Both the position numbers and the translations under genes were made by a program. Of a stretch of 64,000 nucleotides of DNA, positions 17,534-26,751 are shown piece by piece; the stretch's first letter is position 1; each line of letters begins with the position of its first letter. Source of the stretch: Paraburkholderia dioscoreae (lineage in GTDB: Bacteria; Pseudomonadota; Gammaproteobacteria; Burkholderiales; Burkholderiaceae). The notes beneath the pieces were generated by a model. It was given only the letters and a program-made list of their open reading frames with translations, was not told the DNA's origin and ran no database searches. The DNA lies in NCBI RefSeq assembly GCF_902459535.1, contig NZ_LR699553.1, positions 2,976,001 through 3,040,000 on the forward strand, written 5' to 3'.

Positions 17534-18343
17534 TCAATCCGCCGACTGCCGTTCGGCAAGCTCACGCGCTACGGCCTGCACCGGCCGCTTCGCGCCGAGC
17601 ATCCGCCTCGTCGCGCCCTGCACGACGATCGAGACCACGGCTGCGCACACGAAGCTCAGCCACACACCGTACCGCGGCAGCATGGTCGCCGTCACGGCAA
17701 AGAATGCCGCGAACGAGGCACGGCCAATCACCATGCCGCGCATCAGCAACGCGACGAAGTCCGCGCCATGCGCGCGCTGCGCCGAGATCGCGAGCACGAT
17801 GCCGAGCAAGGGAAATACCGAGAACAGTCCGCTCCACGTCGCGCCCATCGACGCGGACAGCGTGGTCACCACGACCGTCAGCAGCGCGCCGGCGAGCATA
17901 CGCATGGCGAGATCCCCGAGCCCGAGGCGCGCCGCCGGCACGTGACCGGTCACGCGCGGCAAGCCGCTTTGCGACACCGCCACGGCCACACAGGCCGCCG
18001 CCGCCGCGCATGCGAGGCTCGCAGGGATCTGCGTGAGCAGCATCGCCACGCCGGCCCAGCCCACCAGCCCGACGACCAGCGCGAGCGGCCACACAAAACG
18101 CCGGCAGCTCCAAGCGTACGCAAAATTGAAGGCTTCCGACGCGGCGATCGCCGCAATCGAGGCGGCCGACGTCTGCGCCGCGAACGACGAACCGCGCTCC
18201 AGCGCAAGCAACAGCACGATGGGCCCGGCGACGACCGGCAGCCCCGCGAGCCACCCCGCCACCGACGGTCCCCACACGCGTCCGGCCACGGTCAGCGCAG
18301 CGAGAAACGCCGGCACCAGCATGAGCTTGAGAACGAGCAGCAT
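17534..18343 (-). CDS. Conserved polytopic inner-membrane protein, function unknown
   Basis: A 269-residue protein, almost entirely hydrophobic, with about eight to ten predicted membrane segments and short Arg-containing loops (RRFVWP near 82, the basic tail RRMLGAKRPVQ). I do not recognise a characterised family. The two halves may be related, each with a Gly/Ala-rich PVVAGPIVLLLAL-like and VFPLLGIVLAI segment. It is transcribed away from the AraC/VOC pair's end and stands alone. Transporter or exporter is a guess only. Confidence 0.7.
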   Translation of the reverse strand: MLLVLKLMLVPAFLAALTVAGRVWGPSVAGWLAGLPVVAGPIVLLLALERGSSFAAQTSAASIAAIAASEAFNFAYAWSCRRFVWPLALVVGLVGWAGVAMLLTQIPASLACAAAAACVAVAVSQSGLPRVTGHVPAARLGLGDLAMRMLAGALLTVVVTTLSASMGATWSGLFSVFPLLGIVLAISAQRAHGADFVALLMRGMVIGRASFAAFFAVTATMLPRYGVWLSFVCAAVVSIVVQGATRRMLGAKRPVQAVARELAERQSAD

Positions 18344-18548
18344 GTTTACGCTTCCTGCATGTGCCTGATGCTTCCGTGCATGTCCGGCGAGCTATTTCTG
18401 TTCACCGCATTCCCTCGCCATGACAATCGCTCGCGCACGGTCGTAGTGAGCGCACCCTCGTTCCTGACGAACAGCAAAGCCGGCGACAAACCGCCAGTGT
18501 GAAGCCGTTGGGCACCCGCCTGTGAAACCGACGACCCCCACGCTCGCA

Positions 18549-18965
18549 TCACCCCGCGCTCCCCGCAGCCTGGATCATCTTCCACCCATTGCCGGCAGGA
18601 TCACGAAAACCCGCATCGACGCTGCCGAAGCGCTCTACCGGCTCCTGAGTAAATTCCACACCGCAGGCTTTCATCCGGGCATAGCTGGCGCGACAGTCCT
18701 CCACCGCGAGGACCAGCGGCGGCATGGCCCCCTTGGCGACCATCGCGCGCAAGGTTTGCGCGGTGGCCTCGTCGTGGATCGGCGGGCCGGGTGTGAACAG
18801 GCCGAGCTGAAACGACGGCTGTTCGGGATGCTGGACCGTGAGCCAGCGATAAGCGCCGTTGCGCACGTCCGTATGCACGCGAAATCCGAGCTTGTCGACA
18901 TAGAACGCGAGCGCTTCATTCTGGTTATCGACATACAGTCCCACCACATTGATACCCTGATTCAT
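18549..18965 (-). CDS. VOC-family (glyoxalase/bleomycin-resistance fold) protein
   Basis: A 138-residue protein with the paired beta-alpha-beta-beta-beta modules of the VOC fold: VVGLYVDNQNEALAFYVDKLG at the start and FRDPAGNGWKMIQ at the end. The enzymatic activity is not predictable. ATG 18965 is preceded by AGGGAGGTG, a strong ribosome site, and overlaps the TGA of the upstream AraC gene in an ATGA, so the two are translationally coupled. The AraC protein probably controls or serves this enzyme. Confidence 0.88.
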   Translation of the reverse strand: MNQGINVVGLYVDNQNEALAFYVDKLGFRVHTDVRNGAYRWLTVQHPEQPSFQLGLFTPGPPIHDEATAQTLRAMVAKGAMPPLVLAVEDCRASYARMKACGVEFTQEPVERFGSVDAGFRDPAGNGWKMIQAAGSAG

Positions 18966-19510
18966 GACACCTCCCTGGTTGATGGCCGGACTGTATCTTC
19001 GACCGCGCGGCGGCGCTTCTCCAAAACTGCGACGGTGAGATCCGGGCGCTGCGCGGCCTTCAGAACACACGCGGGTACGCGGTCGAGTTGAACCATGCCG
19101 GCCTGGGCTCGGGCCTGGACACGCATGGCGCCGGGGCTCTGGCCGGTGATGTCGCGAAAGATGCGGCCGAAGCTCCCCAGGCTCTCCCAGCCAGTGGCAA
19201 AGGCAATTTCCGTGATGCCAAGCCCCGTGTCGCGCAACAGGGTGACGGCCTGCTCGATGCGGCGTGTCAGCAGGTAGCGGTGCGGCGGAACGCCGAAGGC
19301 GCGCTTGAAGGAGCGCGCGAAATGCGCTTCGGTGACGCCGCTGAGCTCAGCCAGGCGTTTGACGGGCCAGGCCTCGTGCGAGGCGGCGTCCATGCGGTCT
19401 TTGGCGCGTAACAGCCGGCGCAGCAGGACCGGATCTTGCAACGCGTCGGCGTCGACCTGTGCGGGGGCCGATACAGGCGGCAGGACGTGATGGTCGTCGC
19501 GAGGAGGCAT
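18962..19510 (-). CDS. AraC-family transcriptional regulator, short form
   Basis: A 182-residue protein with the two helix-turn-helix units of AraC/XylS: VKRLAELSGVTEAHFARSFK near 49-68 and GITEIAFATGWESLGSFGRI near 97-116. It has no sizeable N-terminal effector domain; only about 40 residues precede the DNA-binding domain. The C-terminal 50 residues (QARAQAGMVQLDRVPACVL onward) are an unusual tail. It overlaps the VOC gene by four bases, which suggests a co-translated pair. Confidence 0.88.
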   Translation of the reverse strand: MPPRDDHHVLPPVSAPAQVDADALQDPVLLRRLLRAKDRMDAASHEAWPVKRLAELSGVTEAHFARSFKRAFGVPPHRYLLTRRIEQAVTLLRDTGLGITEIAFATGWESLGSFGRIFRDITGQSPGAMRVQARAQAGMVQLDRVPACVLKAAQRPDLTVAVLEKRRRAVEDTVRPSTREVS

Positions 19511-19733
19511 GAGTCCGGGGGGCGCTGGCGGAATGCGTAGTTTAGGCTCGCGCGGGTACTTCGTGGGCCATTCCCGGCGTGCTCATGAAGCCGCGCACTT
19601 CGAGTTCGCCGACAAAGCCCTGCCACCGGCGAATCCCAAACCGCCGCAAACATCGGGATAATGCACGTGTTCACCTCACTGTTTTACCGGCCTGCACGAG
19701 CCCAGCGAACCGGCCGGATGCATCGCCGGCGTT

Positions 19734-19753
19734 CGCGCCGGCGTACGAGCGCC
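19734..19753 (+). promoter_or_regulatory. UUCG-tetraloop hairpin in the gcd leader
   Basis: CGCCGGCG-TTCG-CGCCGGCG is a perfect 8-bp stem closed by a C(UUCG)G tetraloop, 60 bp before the gcd ATG. A GATAAT possible -10 lies at 19657-19662, so the hairpin would be in the 5' leader. The rest of 19511-19812 shows no gene. Confidence 0.5.
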
Positions 19754-19812
19754 GCGGGCATCGCGTGACAGACGGTGCGAGCGGCACCCTTAAGAAAAAG
19801 GATGAGGTCATC

Positions 19813-22233
19813 ATGTCCAGACAATCGACATCGCCGGGTTTCATCGTCGTCATCACCCTGCTGTTCACTGCGCTCACCGCGCTCTATCTGCTGATAGGCG
19901 GCGCATGGCTGCTTTCGCTCGGCGGGTCCGCGTATTACGTCGTCGCCGGGGTCGTGCTGCTCGGCGTGACCTGGCTGCTGTACCGCCGCAGTCCGGCGGC
20001 GCTCGCGCTCTACGCACTCGTGCTGGTCGGCACGGCGATCTGGGCGCTGTGGGAGTCGGGGCCCGACTTCTGGGCGCTCGCGCCGCGCTCCGGCGTGCTC
20101 GTGGTGTTCGGCGTATGGCTGCTGCTGCTCGTGAGCTGGCGCCTCGACGCGCCGCGCAAGCTCGGCGTAACGTCGCTAGTCGGTGCGCTCGTGATCTGGG
20201 CCGGCGTGCTGGTCTACGCGAGCTTCAACGATCCGCAGACGATCAACGGCACGCTGAGCGCAGCGGCCACAACGCCCGCCGCCAATCCGAACGGCATCGA
20301 TCCGTCCGACTGGCCAGCCTATGGCCGCACCCAGGAAGGCACGCGCTACGCGCCGCTGCAGCAGATCACGCCCGAAAACGTCAAGAACCTGCAGGTGGCC
20401 TGGACCTTCCGCACAGGCGACCTGAAAGGTCCGGACGATCCGGTCGAGATCACCAATGAAGTCACGCCGATCAAGATCGGCAATCTGCTCTATCTTTGTT
20501 CGCCCCACCAGATCCTGTTCGCGCTCGACGCGAAGACGGGTGAGCAGAAATGGAAGTTCGACCCGAAACTGCGGCCCGATCCGTCGTTCCAGCACGTGAC
20601 CTGCCGCGGCGTGTCGTATATCGATCTTTCGGCAAGCGCCGCGACCGCGCAACCCGCCGCGCCCGCGAGCGACACCGCCCCGGCGGCCCCTGCGGCATCG
20701 CTGGCCAACGGCGCCTGCATGCGCCGCATCTATCTGCCCGTCAACGACGGCCACCTCTACGCGCTCGACGCGCAGACGGGCGAGCGCTGCGCGGGCTTCG
20801 GCAACAACGGCGATCTCGACCTTCAGCACGCGCAACCGGTCACGACGCCGGGCATGTACGAGCCGACCTCGCCGCCGATCGTCACGAACACGGCGATCAT
20901 CGTGGCGGGCGCGGTGGAAGACAACTTCTCGACGCGCGAACCTTCGGGCGTGATCCGCGGCTTCGACGTGCGCACCGGCCGGTTGCTGTGGGCGTTCGAT
21001 CCGGGCGCGCAAGACCCGAACAGGATTCCGGGCGCGGGCGAACACTACACCATCGGTTCGCCGAACTCGTGGGCACCCTCCGCCTACGACGCGAAGCTCG
21101 ACCTCATCTATCTGCCGATGGGCGTGACCACGCCGGACATCTGGGGCGGCAACCGCACGCCCGAGCAGGAGCGCTATGCGAGTGGCCTGCTGGCGCTGCA
21201 TGCGTCGACGGGCAAACTGGCCTGGTTCTACCAGACCGCGCACCATGACCTGTGGGACATGGACCAGCCGTCGCAGCCCACGCTCGCCGACATCGCCGGC
21301 AAGGACGGCAAGACCGTGCCGGTCGTGTATGCGCCCGCCAAGACCGGCAACCTGTTCGTGCTCGATCGCCGCACCGGCACGCCGGTCGTGCCCGCACCCG
21401 AAATGCCGGTGCCGCAAGGCGCCGCGCCCGGCGACCACGTTTCGCCCACGCAGCCGTTCTCCGATCTCACGTTCCGCCCGAAGAACCTGCTCACCGACGC
21501 CGACATGTGGGGCGCGACGATGTACGACCAGCTCGTGTGCCGCGTGATGTTTCACAAGCTGCGGTATGAAGGCACGTTCACGCCGCCTTCGCTGCAGGGC
21601 ACGCTGGTGTTTCCGGGCAACCTCGGCATGTTCGAGTGGGGCGGCATTGCCGTCGATACCGACCGGCAGATCGCCATTGCCAACCCGATTGCGCTGCCGT
21701 TCGTCTCGCGCCTGATCCCCCGCGGCCCAGGCAATCCGATGCAGCCGGAGCCGGGCGCAAAGGGCAGCGGCACGGAAGCGGGCATCCAGCCGCAATACGG
21801 CGTGCCGTACGGCGTGACGCTGAACCCGTTCCTCTCGCCGTTGGGCTTGCCGTGCAAACAGCCGGCCTGGGGCTACATCTCGGCGGTCGATCTGAAGACC
21901 AACGAGATCGTGTGGAAGAAGCGCATCGGCACGGTGCGCGACAGCTCGCCGATTCCGCTGCCGTTCAGGATGGGCATGCCGATGCTCGGCGGTCCGATCG
22001 TGACGGCGGGCGGCGTCGCGTTCATCGGTGCGACTGCGGACAACTACATCCGCGCGTTCGACGTGAACAACGGCAAGGAACTGTGGCGCGCGCGTCTGCC
22101 GGCGGGCGGCCAGGCCACACCGATGAGCTATTCCATCGACGGCCGCCAGTACATCGTGATCGCCGCGGGCGGGCATGGTTCGTTCGGCACCAAGCTCGGC
22201 GATTACGTGATGGCTTACGCGTTGCCGCAGTAA
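19813..22233 (+). CDS. gcd: Membrane-bound PQQ-dependent glucose dehydrogenase
   Basis: An 806-residue quinoprotein dehydrogenase of the glucose/quinate/shikimate family. The first 150 residues hold five membrane helices. The periplasmic eight-bladed PQQ propeller begins at DWPAYGRTQEGTRYAPL, and the Trp-docking repeats include AWTFRTGD and LWDMDQPSQPTL. It oxidises glucose to gluconolactone and passes electrons to ubiquinone, and in soil bacteria it drives phosphate solubilisation. There is an Ala/Pro-rich insert near residues 275-295. AAGGATGAGG before ATG 19813 fixes the start. A perfect 15-bp hairpin follows. No PQQ synthesis genes are nearby. Confidence 0.95.
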   Translation: MSRQSTSPGFIVVITLLFTALTALYLLIGGAWLLSLGGSAYYVVAGVVLLGVTWLLYRRSPAALALYALVLVGTAIWALWESGPDFWALAPRSGVLVVFGVWLLLLVSWRLDAPRKLGVTSLVGALVIWAGVLVYASFNDPQTINGTLSAAATTPAANPNGIDPSDWPAYGRTQEGTRYAPLQQITPENVKNLQVAWTFRTGDLKGPDDPVEITNEVTPIKIGNLLYLCSPHQILFALDAKTGEQKWKFDPKLRPDPSFQHVTCRGVSYIDLSASAATAQPAAPASDTAPAAPAASLANGACMRRIYLPVNDGHLYALDAQTGERCAGFGNNGDLDLQHAQPVTTPGMYEPTSPPIVTNTAIIVAGAVEDNFSTREPSGVIRGFDVRTGRLLWAFDPGAQDPNRIPGAGEHYTIGSPNSWAPSAYDAKLDLIYLPMGVTTPDIWGGNRTPEQERYASGLLALHASTGKLAWFYQTAHHDLWDMDQPSQPTLADIAGKDGKTVPVVYAPAKTGNLFVLDRRTGTPVVPAPEMPVPQGAAPGDHVSPTQPFSDLTFRPKNLLTDADMWGATMYDQLVCRVMFHKLRYEGTFTPPSLQGTLVFPGNLGMFEWGGIAVDTDRQIAIANPIALPFVSRLIPRGPGNPMQPEPGAKGSGTEAGIQPQYGVPYGVTLNPFLSPLGLPCKQPAWGYISAVDLKTNEIVWKKRIGTVRDSSPIPLPFRMGMPMLGGPIVTAGGVAFIGATADNYIRAFDVNNGKELWRARLPAGGQATPMSYSIDGRQYIVIAAGGHGSFGTKLGDYVMAYALPQ

Positions 22234-22235
22234 CG

Positions 22236-22273
22236 GCTTCCTTCGGGCGCGGCGCGCTGCGCCCGAAGGAAGC
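22236..22273 (+). terminator. Perfect 15-bp hairpin after gcd
   Basis: Arms 22236-22250 and 22259-22273 pair without mismatch around an 8-nt loop, starting 3 bp after the gcd stop. There is no T-run, so it may act as a Rho-independent-like or 3' stabilising hairpin. Confidence 0.65.
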
Positions 22274-22311
22274 GCATCGGCGTTTCGCTCGACCTCTGAT
22301 CTGACTGCAAT

Positions 22312-22341
22312 GGCATAGACGTAGCGCTCCACGTCTATGCC
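22312..22341. repeat. Second perfect inverted repeat after gcd
   Basis: GGCATAGACGT and ACGTCTATGCC (11 bp each) flank an 8-nt spacer, AGCGCTCC. The geometry copies the hairpin 40 bp upstream, with the same loop length but a different stem sequence. The rest of 22342-22640 holds no gene I can support. Confidence 0.6.
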
Positions 22342-22640
22342 CGACTCGGTCGACACCTCGCGGGAAGGTGGATCGACCGGCTCTTCGAGCGCCATGACCT
22401 GCTGCTTTGCCCGACAATCCATACGCTTGCCGAGCCAATCTCCGCGTCCACCCTGAACCCTGGTTGACAATGCTCCTGTCTTGAACGGCTCACGGTATCC
22501 GGCGCGCTCATTTCCCTCCATTCGCATTCGAACCGTTACCGCTCAAGCGGGCAGCACAATGAATTGAGCATTTCGCCATCGCGCAACTGCACGGCGGGCA
22601 CAATGGCTTCGATCCACTCACCAGATCAGCGAGCGTGGCA

Positions 22641-23546
22641 ATGCACCCGATAATCTTGCTCTTTGTCTGCCTCCTGATCGGCGTGTTACTTCGCCTGACG
22701 CACAGGCTGCCGGAGAACGCCTCCAAGGTGTTGGGCGGATGGGTGATCAACGTCGCGTTGCCGGCCGCCGCCATACGCAGTCTTCACCAGGTGTCCGTGC
22801 GTGCCGACTGGTGGCTCGCGGCGCTCACACCGTGGGCCGGAGCGATACTTGCGATCATCGTGCTCGTTCCGCTTTGCCGCAGCCTCGGCTGGTCGGCCCG
22901 GCGAACGGGTGCGTTGGTACTGGTGGGAGGCTGGGGCAATACTTCTTTTGTCGGCCTGCCAATGATCGCCACCTTTGCAGGAAGCCAGTGGCTAGGGCTG
23001 GGCATCGTGATCGATCTGCTCGGTTCGTATCTTGCGCTGTCCACGCTTGGACTGGTGGTGGCGACTGTCGCAAGCACCGGGCGCATGAACTGGCGCGCGG
23101 TTGTCCTGCGGATCGCAACGTTTCCACCGTTTTTCGCGATCATCATCGCGTTCGCGACCAATCATCTGGAACGGCCGGAGTGGCTGACACAAACAATCGA
23201 CTCGCTGGCCAATACGCTGACGCCCGTGGCGCTCGCTGCCGTCGGATACGCGCTGCGCGTCGACCGTATTGCCGGACGCATCGGCGCACTTCTGGTCGGA
23301 CTGGGGTTCCGGCTTCTTCTCGCACCGCTCGCGATCCTGGTCGCCTATGTCGCCGTGAGCAGAGCCAGCGATCCCGTCGCGCAGGTTGCCATGCTCGAGA
23401 TGGCCATGCCGCCCATGCTCGGCGCCAGTATCATTGCCATCGATCACGATCTCGAGCCCGATCTGGTCGCGTTGCTGATCGGTTTGGGAGTGCCGCTGTC
23501 CATTGCGAGCGCCCTGGCGTGGTGGTCGGCTATCGGCCATCTGTAG
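22641..23546 (+). CDS. AEC-family (auxin efflux carrier / malonate permease type) transporter
   Basis: A 301-residue protein with ten hydrophobic segments in two inverted halves. The LPAAAIRSL segment in the first half and GWGNTSFVGLPM are typical of the AEC/MdcF family, as is MAMPPMLGASIIA in the second half. Such carriers move organic acids or related anions; the substrate is unknown. ATG 22641 is chosen over GTG 22635 because homology starts at MHPIILLF. It is followed after 9 bp by a FUSC gene, so the two are probably one transcript. Confidence 0.82.
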   Translation: MHPIILLFVCLLIGVLLRLTHRLPENASKVLGGWVINVALPAAAIRSLHQVSVRADWWLAALTPWAGAILAIIVLVPLCRSLGWSARRTGALVLVGGWGNTSFVGLPMIATFAGSQWLGLGIVIDLLGSYLALSTLGLVVATVASTGRMNWRAVVLRIATFPPFFAIIIAFATNHLERPEWLTQTIDSLANTLTPVALAAVGYALRVDRIAGRIGALLVGLGFRLLLAPLAILVAYVAVSRASDPVAQVAMLEMAMPPMLGASIIAIDHDLEPDLVALLIGLGVPLSIASALAWWSAIGHL

Positions 23547-23555
23547 GTCAACCGA

Positions 23556-24692
23556 ATGAAAAATATCGCGCTGACGGCTGTACTGAATACGCTCCGGGGC
23601 TTTCACACTGAACTCTCGCTGGCGAAAGTATTCGAGCGCGCGCCTAGATGCGCGGACGCGATGCTCTCGACGGTCCTCGCCGTCTATGTCGCCCATTGGA
23701 TCGGCCTTGGCGAAGTCTGGTGGGCCGCCATCTGCGCATTCTCGCTCACAGGCCTCGAACTCAAGGCGGCAGCCAGCCAGGGAATGCAGCAAATCGCCGG
23801 ATCGGTCTGCGGCGCGTTCATCGGATGGGTACTGTCACAGCACGTGGCCGGCGAGGTCGGCCTGTTCGTCGTTTCGATCACCTGCCTCTCCGTGGTTGGC
23901 CTCTATCTGGCGACGAGCCGTGCGGCAAGCTTCATGTGGATCTTATGCACGGCGCTGGCCATATTCATGATTGCCGCAGTGCACGCACACACTGAAACCG
24001 ATCCTCTGGCTGTGGTGAAAGCGCTGAGCGTCAACGCCGTAGCAGGCACGACCGCTTACTGGATGATCAGTGCGCTGTCCCGTATCGTGCTGCGCCTGTC
24101 TGGACGCCGGACGGGCATCGCGGCTCCGGCTCCGAGCGCTTCGCCAGTGACGTCCGCCTCACCGTCCGGCCCGACACTCGGTCGCCTGCGCCACACCATT
24201 GTTGGGGCGGCCACTTTATCCGTGCTGGCGTATTTCGCCTACCAGTATCCGCTCGACGGATTTGCCCAGGCAATGACGACGGCGCTCGTCACCCTTCTGG
24301 TCCCACTCGATGTCCGGGGCGCATGGTCTTTGGATGCCGTCGTGTTGCGAATGTGCCACCGTCTGCTTGGCTGCCTTTTCGGCAGCGTCATCGTGCTCGC
24401 GGTCATGCCTTTTACGGCGGGGCACATGGTCTACTGCATGATCGCTTTATGCGCGTCGATCTGGGTGGCGTGCCATCTCCGTTTCGCCGATCTGAATATA
24501 AGTTATGTCGGCACGCAACTGGGAGCGGTGGTCATTCTCGCTTTCGTCCACGATACCGTGTGGCTGAGCGACGACGTCAGCGTGGCTTATGACCGTTTGA
24601 TCGGCGTCGCTTCGGGCATCGTCGCGCTGGCCGTGGTGCTGGGCCTGGTCAGCAGCATTTTTAGCAGCGGGCCGTTTACGCGGCGAGTATGA
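23556..24692 (+). CDS. FUSC-family inner-membrane protein (fusaric-acid-resistance type)
   Basis: A 378-residue protein made of two halves, each with a block of four to six membrane helices separated by a Pro/Ser-rich linker near residues 185-210 (TSASPSGPT). The repeated WWAAICAFSLTGLE-like segment and the GxxxxxxxG helices fit the FUSC/aromatic acid exporter family. The large cytoplasmic domain of AaeB-type exporters is missing, so it is a short form. It is tightly linked to the AEC transporter upstream and convergent with the FAD oxidase gene 12 bp away. Confidence 0.78.
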   Translation: MKNIALTAVLNTLRGFHTELSLAKVFERAPRCADAMLSTVLAVYVAHWIGLGEVWWAAICAFSLTGLELKAAASQGMQQIAGSVCGAFIGWVLSQHVAGEVGLFVVSITCLSVVGLYLATSRAASFMWILCTALAIFMIAAVHAHTETDPLAVVKALSVNAVAGTTAYWMISALSRIVLRLSGRRTGIAAPAPSASPVTSASPSGPTLGRLRHTIVGAATLSVLAYFAYQYPLDGFAQAMTTALVTLLVPLDVRGAWSLDAVVLRMCHRLLGCLFGSVIVLAVMPFTAGHMVYCMIALCASIWVACHLRFADLNISYVGTQLGAVVILAFVHDTVWLSDDVSVAYDRLIGVASGIVALAVVLGLVSSIFSSGPFTRRV

Positions 24693-24704
24693 CCATCGAC
24701 CCAT

Positions 24705-25997
24705 TCACGACAGCGCATCGAGCAATCCATACCACGCCACGCCGGCACTGATATAGAACCGCTGCAACGCATGAAACGGAATCGGCTCGATAGACGTGGG
24801 CGGAAGCGGCAAGCCGCGTGTCGTCCCGCCGATCAAAGCGGCCAGATGCTTTCCCAATGTCGTCGCCATTGCAATGCCGCGTCCGTTGTATCCAAGCGCG
24901 ATGGTCATGCCTTCAGCCGGCACATGCACGTGCGGCAAGAAATTGCGTGTGATGGCGATCCGGCCGGCCCACCGGTATTCGTATCCGATGTTCTTCAGTT
25001 GTGGAAACATCAGCCGGGCGGCACGCTCGAGATGCATCCAGTCCGCGGCGCTGCGAGGCTCGCGAAAAGGGCCGCGCCCGCCCATCAACAGACGCCCGTG
25101 GGCATCCTTGCGGAAATAGAGCAGCAGGCGCCGTGAATCGGAAGCCACTTCGCCACCGGGCAGAATCGTTGCGCCAACCTCGTCGGGCAGCGGCTTCGTT
25201 GCGACGATAAAGCTGTTCGCTGCGATCACTGATTGCGCGAGGCGCGGCCAAAGGCCATCGGTATAACCGTTGGTTGCCAGCAGGATCTGTTTCGAATCGA
25301 TGAGCGGACCCTGCGCCGTGCGAATGCGCCACCCCTTCGGGCCCCGCTCCACGCTCGCGGCGCGAGTTCCGCCGTGGATCGCCGCGCCTGCCGTCTGCGC
25401 CGCGCGCGCGAGGCCGCGTGCGTAGCTCAACGGATGCACGCTGCCCGCGCGCAAATCCACCCAACCGCCCACGAATGTGTCCGTGCCGAGCCGCCTCGAT
25501 ATCTGCGCACGGTCCAGCAGTTCGACCGGCGCGCCGCGCGCCGCCCACTGCTGCGCCCGGCTGTGAAGCGTGCCGAGCAGCCTGGCCGAATGGGTCGGCT
25601 GGATCCAGCCGGCGCGCGTGGCGTTGCACTGAATGCCGTGGCGCCCGATCAGATCGAAAACCGAATCCGCGGCGCCGCCCGCCATCTGCACGAGCGCATC
25701 GCCATCGCGTGGGCCGAAGCGCCGGATGAGTTCGTCGGGATCGTATTTCAGGCCGGGAATCACCTGGCCGCCGTTACGGCCGGACGCGCCCCAACCGGGC
25801 TCGTTGGCGTCGATCACACAGACCCGCAGGCCTTGTTCCGCCAGATGCAAGGCCGTCGACAAACCCGTGTAACCGGCGCCGACGATCGCCACGTCCGCCG
25901 TGACCGGGTCATCGAGCGGCGGCGTATCTACGGCGGGTTCCGCCGTTGCCGCCCAGAGAGAGGGAGGCAGCGGTTCTGCAACTTCAACCAGGCTCAT
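24705..25997 (-). CDS. FAD-dependent amine/amino-acid oxidoreductase (DAO fold, PuuB-like)
   Basis: A 430-residue flavoprotein. The dinucleotide-binding motif GAGYTGLSTALHLAEQG lies near residues 38-54, and GWGASGRNGGQV near 64-75 is the segment typical of gamma-glutamylputrescine oxidase and related DAO enzymes. The C-terminal ALGYNGRGIAMATTLG closes the FAD site. It probably oxidises an amine or N-substituted amino acid to an imine with release of the aldehyde or keto acid. It is the last gene of the amino-acid ABC operon, 7 bp after the ATPase gene, so its substrate is likely what that system imports. Confidence 0.85.
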   Translation of the reverse strand: MSLVEVAEPLPPSLWAATAEPAVDTPPLDDPVTADVAIVGAGYTGLSTALHLAEQGLRVCVIDANEPGWGASGRNGGQVIPGLKYDPDELIRRFGPRDGDALVQMAGGAADSVFDLIGRHGIQCNATRAGWIQPTHSARLLGTLHSRAQQWAARGAPVELLDRAQISRRLGTDTFVGGWVDLRAGSVHPLSYARGLARAAQTAGAAIHGGTRAASVERGPKGWRIRTAQGPLIDSKQILLATNGYTDGLWPRLAQSVIAANSFIVATKPLPDEVGATILPGGEVASDSRRLLLYFRKDAHGRLLMGGRGPFREPRSAADWMHLERAARLMFPQLKNIGYEYRWAGRIAITRNFLPHVHVPAEGMTIALGYNGRGIAMATTLGKHLAALIGGTTRGLPLPPTSIEPIPFHALQRFYISAGVAWYGLLDALS

Positions 25998-26004
25998 GGT
26001 GTAT

Positions 26005-26751
26005 TCAAATCCGGGGGGCTTCGGTAAGCACGGGCATCCTGCCGAGAAATTCGCGTGTGCGAGGATTGCGCGGACGTTCGAACAGATCGGCGGCTGACCC
26101 TTCTTCATGGATCGTGCCGTCATGAAGAAAACACACACGGTCGGCCACTTCACGCGCAAAGCCCATTTCATGGGTGACGACGATCATGGTCATGCCGTCG
26201 TCGGCGAGTTGGCGCATGACGCCGAGCACTTCGCCCACCAGTTCCGGGTCGAGTGCCGAGGTGGGCTCGTCGAAGAGAATCGCCTTCGGCTGCATGGCCA
26301 GTGCGCGCGCAATCGCCACACGCTGCTGCTGTCCGCCCGACATTTCGGCCGGGTAAGCGTTCATGCGGTGCGCGAGGCCGACCTTGTCGAGCAGATGGCG
26401 GGCTCGCTCGCGGGCTTGTGTACGCGCTTCCTTTCTGACGAACACGGGGCCTTCGAACACGTTTTCCAGTGCGGTTCGATGCGGAAACAGGTTGAAACGC
26501 TGGAACACCATGCCGACCTGCGCGCGAAGGTCGTGGATCTGCTTCGATTTCGCGTCGACGGCGTTGCCTTCGACGGTGATCGTCCCGGCGTCATGCCGCT
26601 CCAGTCCGTTGATGCAACGAAGCAGCGTCGACTTGCCCGATCCGGACGGACCGATCAGACACACGACCTGGCCGCGTTCGACACTCAGACTGACGCCTTT
26701 CAGCACGTGCTGATCGTGAAAGCGCTTGTGAATCGCGTCGACCCTGATCAT
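26005..26751 (-). CDS. Polar amino-acid ABC transporter, ATP-binding protein
   Basis: A 248-residue HisP/GlnQ-type ATPase. Walker A GPSGSGKST (34-42), Q-loop near VFQRFNLFPH, signature SGGQQQR (138-144), Walker B ILFDEPTSALDP (from 158) and switch His in VTHEMGF are all intact. It powers import through the permease upstream. Its ATG overlaps the permease TGA by four bases. The FAD oxidase follows after 7 bp. Confidence 0.93.
   Translation of the reverse strand: MIRVDAIHKRFHDQHVLKGVSLSVERGQVVCLIGPSGSGKSTLLRCINGLERHDAGTITVEGNAVDAKSKQIHDLRAQVGMVFQRFNLFPHRTALENVFEGPVFVRKEARTQARERARHLLDKVGLAHRMNAYPAEMSGGQQQRVAIARALAMQPKAILFDEPTSALDPELVGEVLGVMRQLADDGMTMIVVTHEMGFAREVADRVCFLHDGTIHEEGSAADLFERPRNPRTREFLGRMPVLTEAPRI

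Noticed and set aside
20176..22527. 783-residue open frame antisense to gcd, and a possible transposase remnant at 22340-22440
   Set aside because: The antisense frame is a shadow of gcd. The remnant idea rested on a few residues around an inverted repeat and no transposase motif could be shown.
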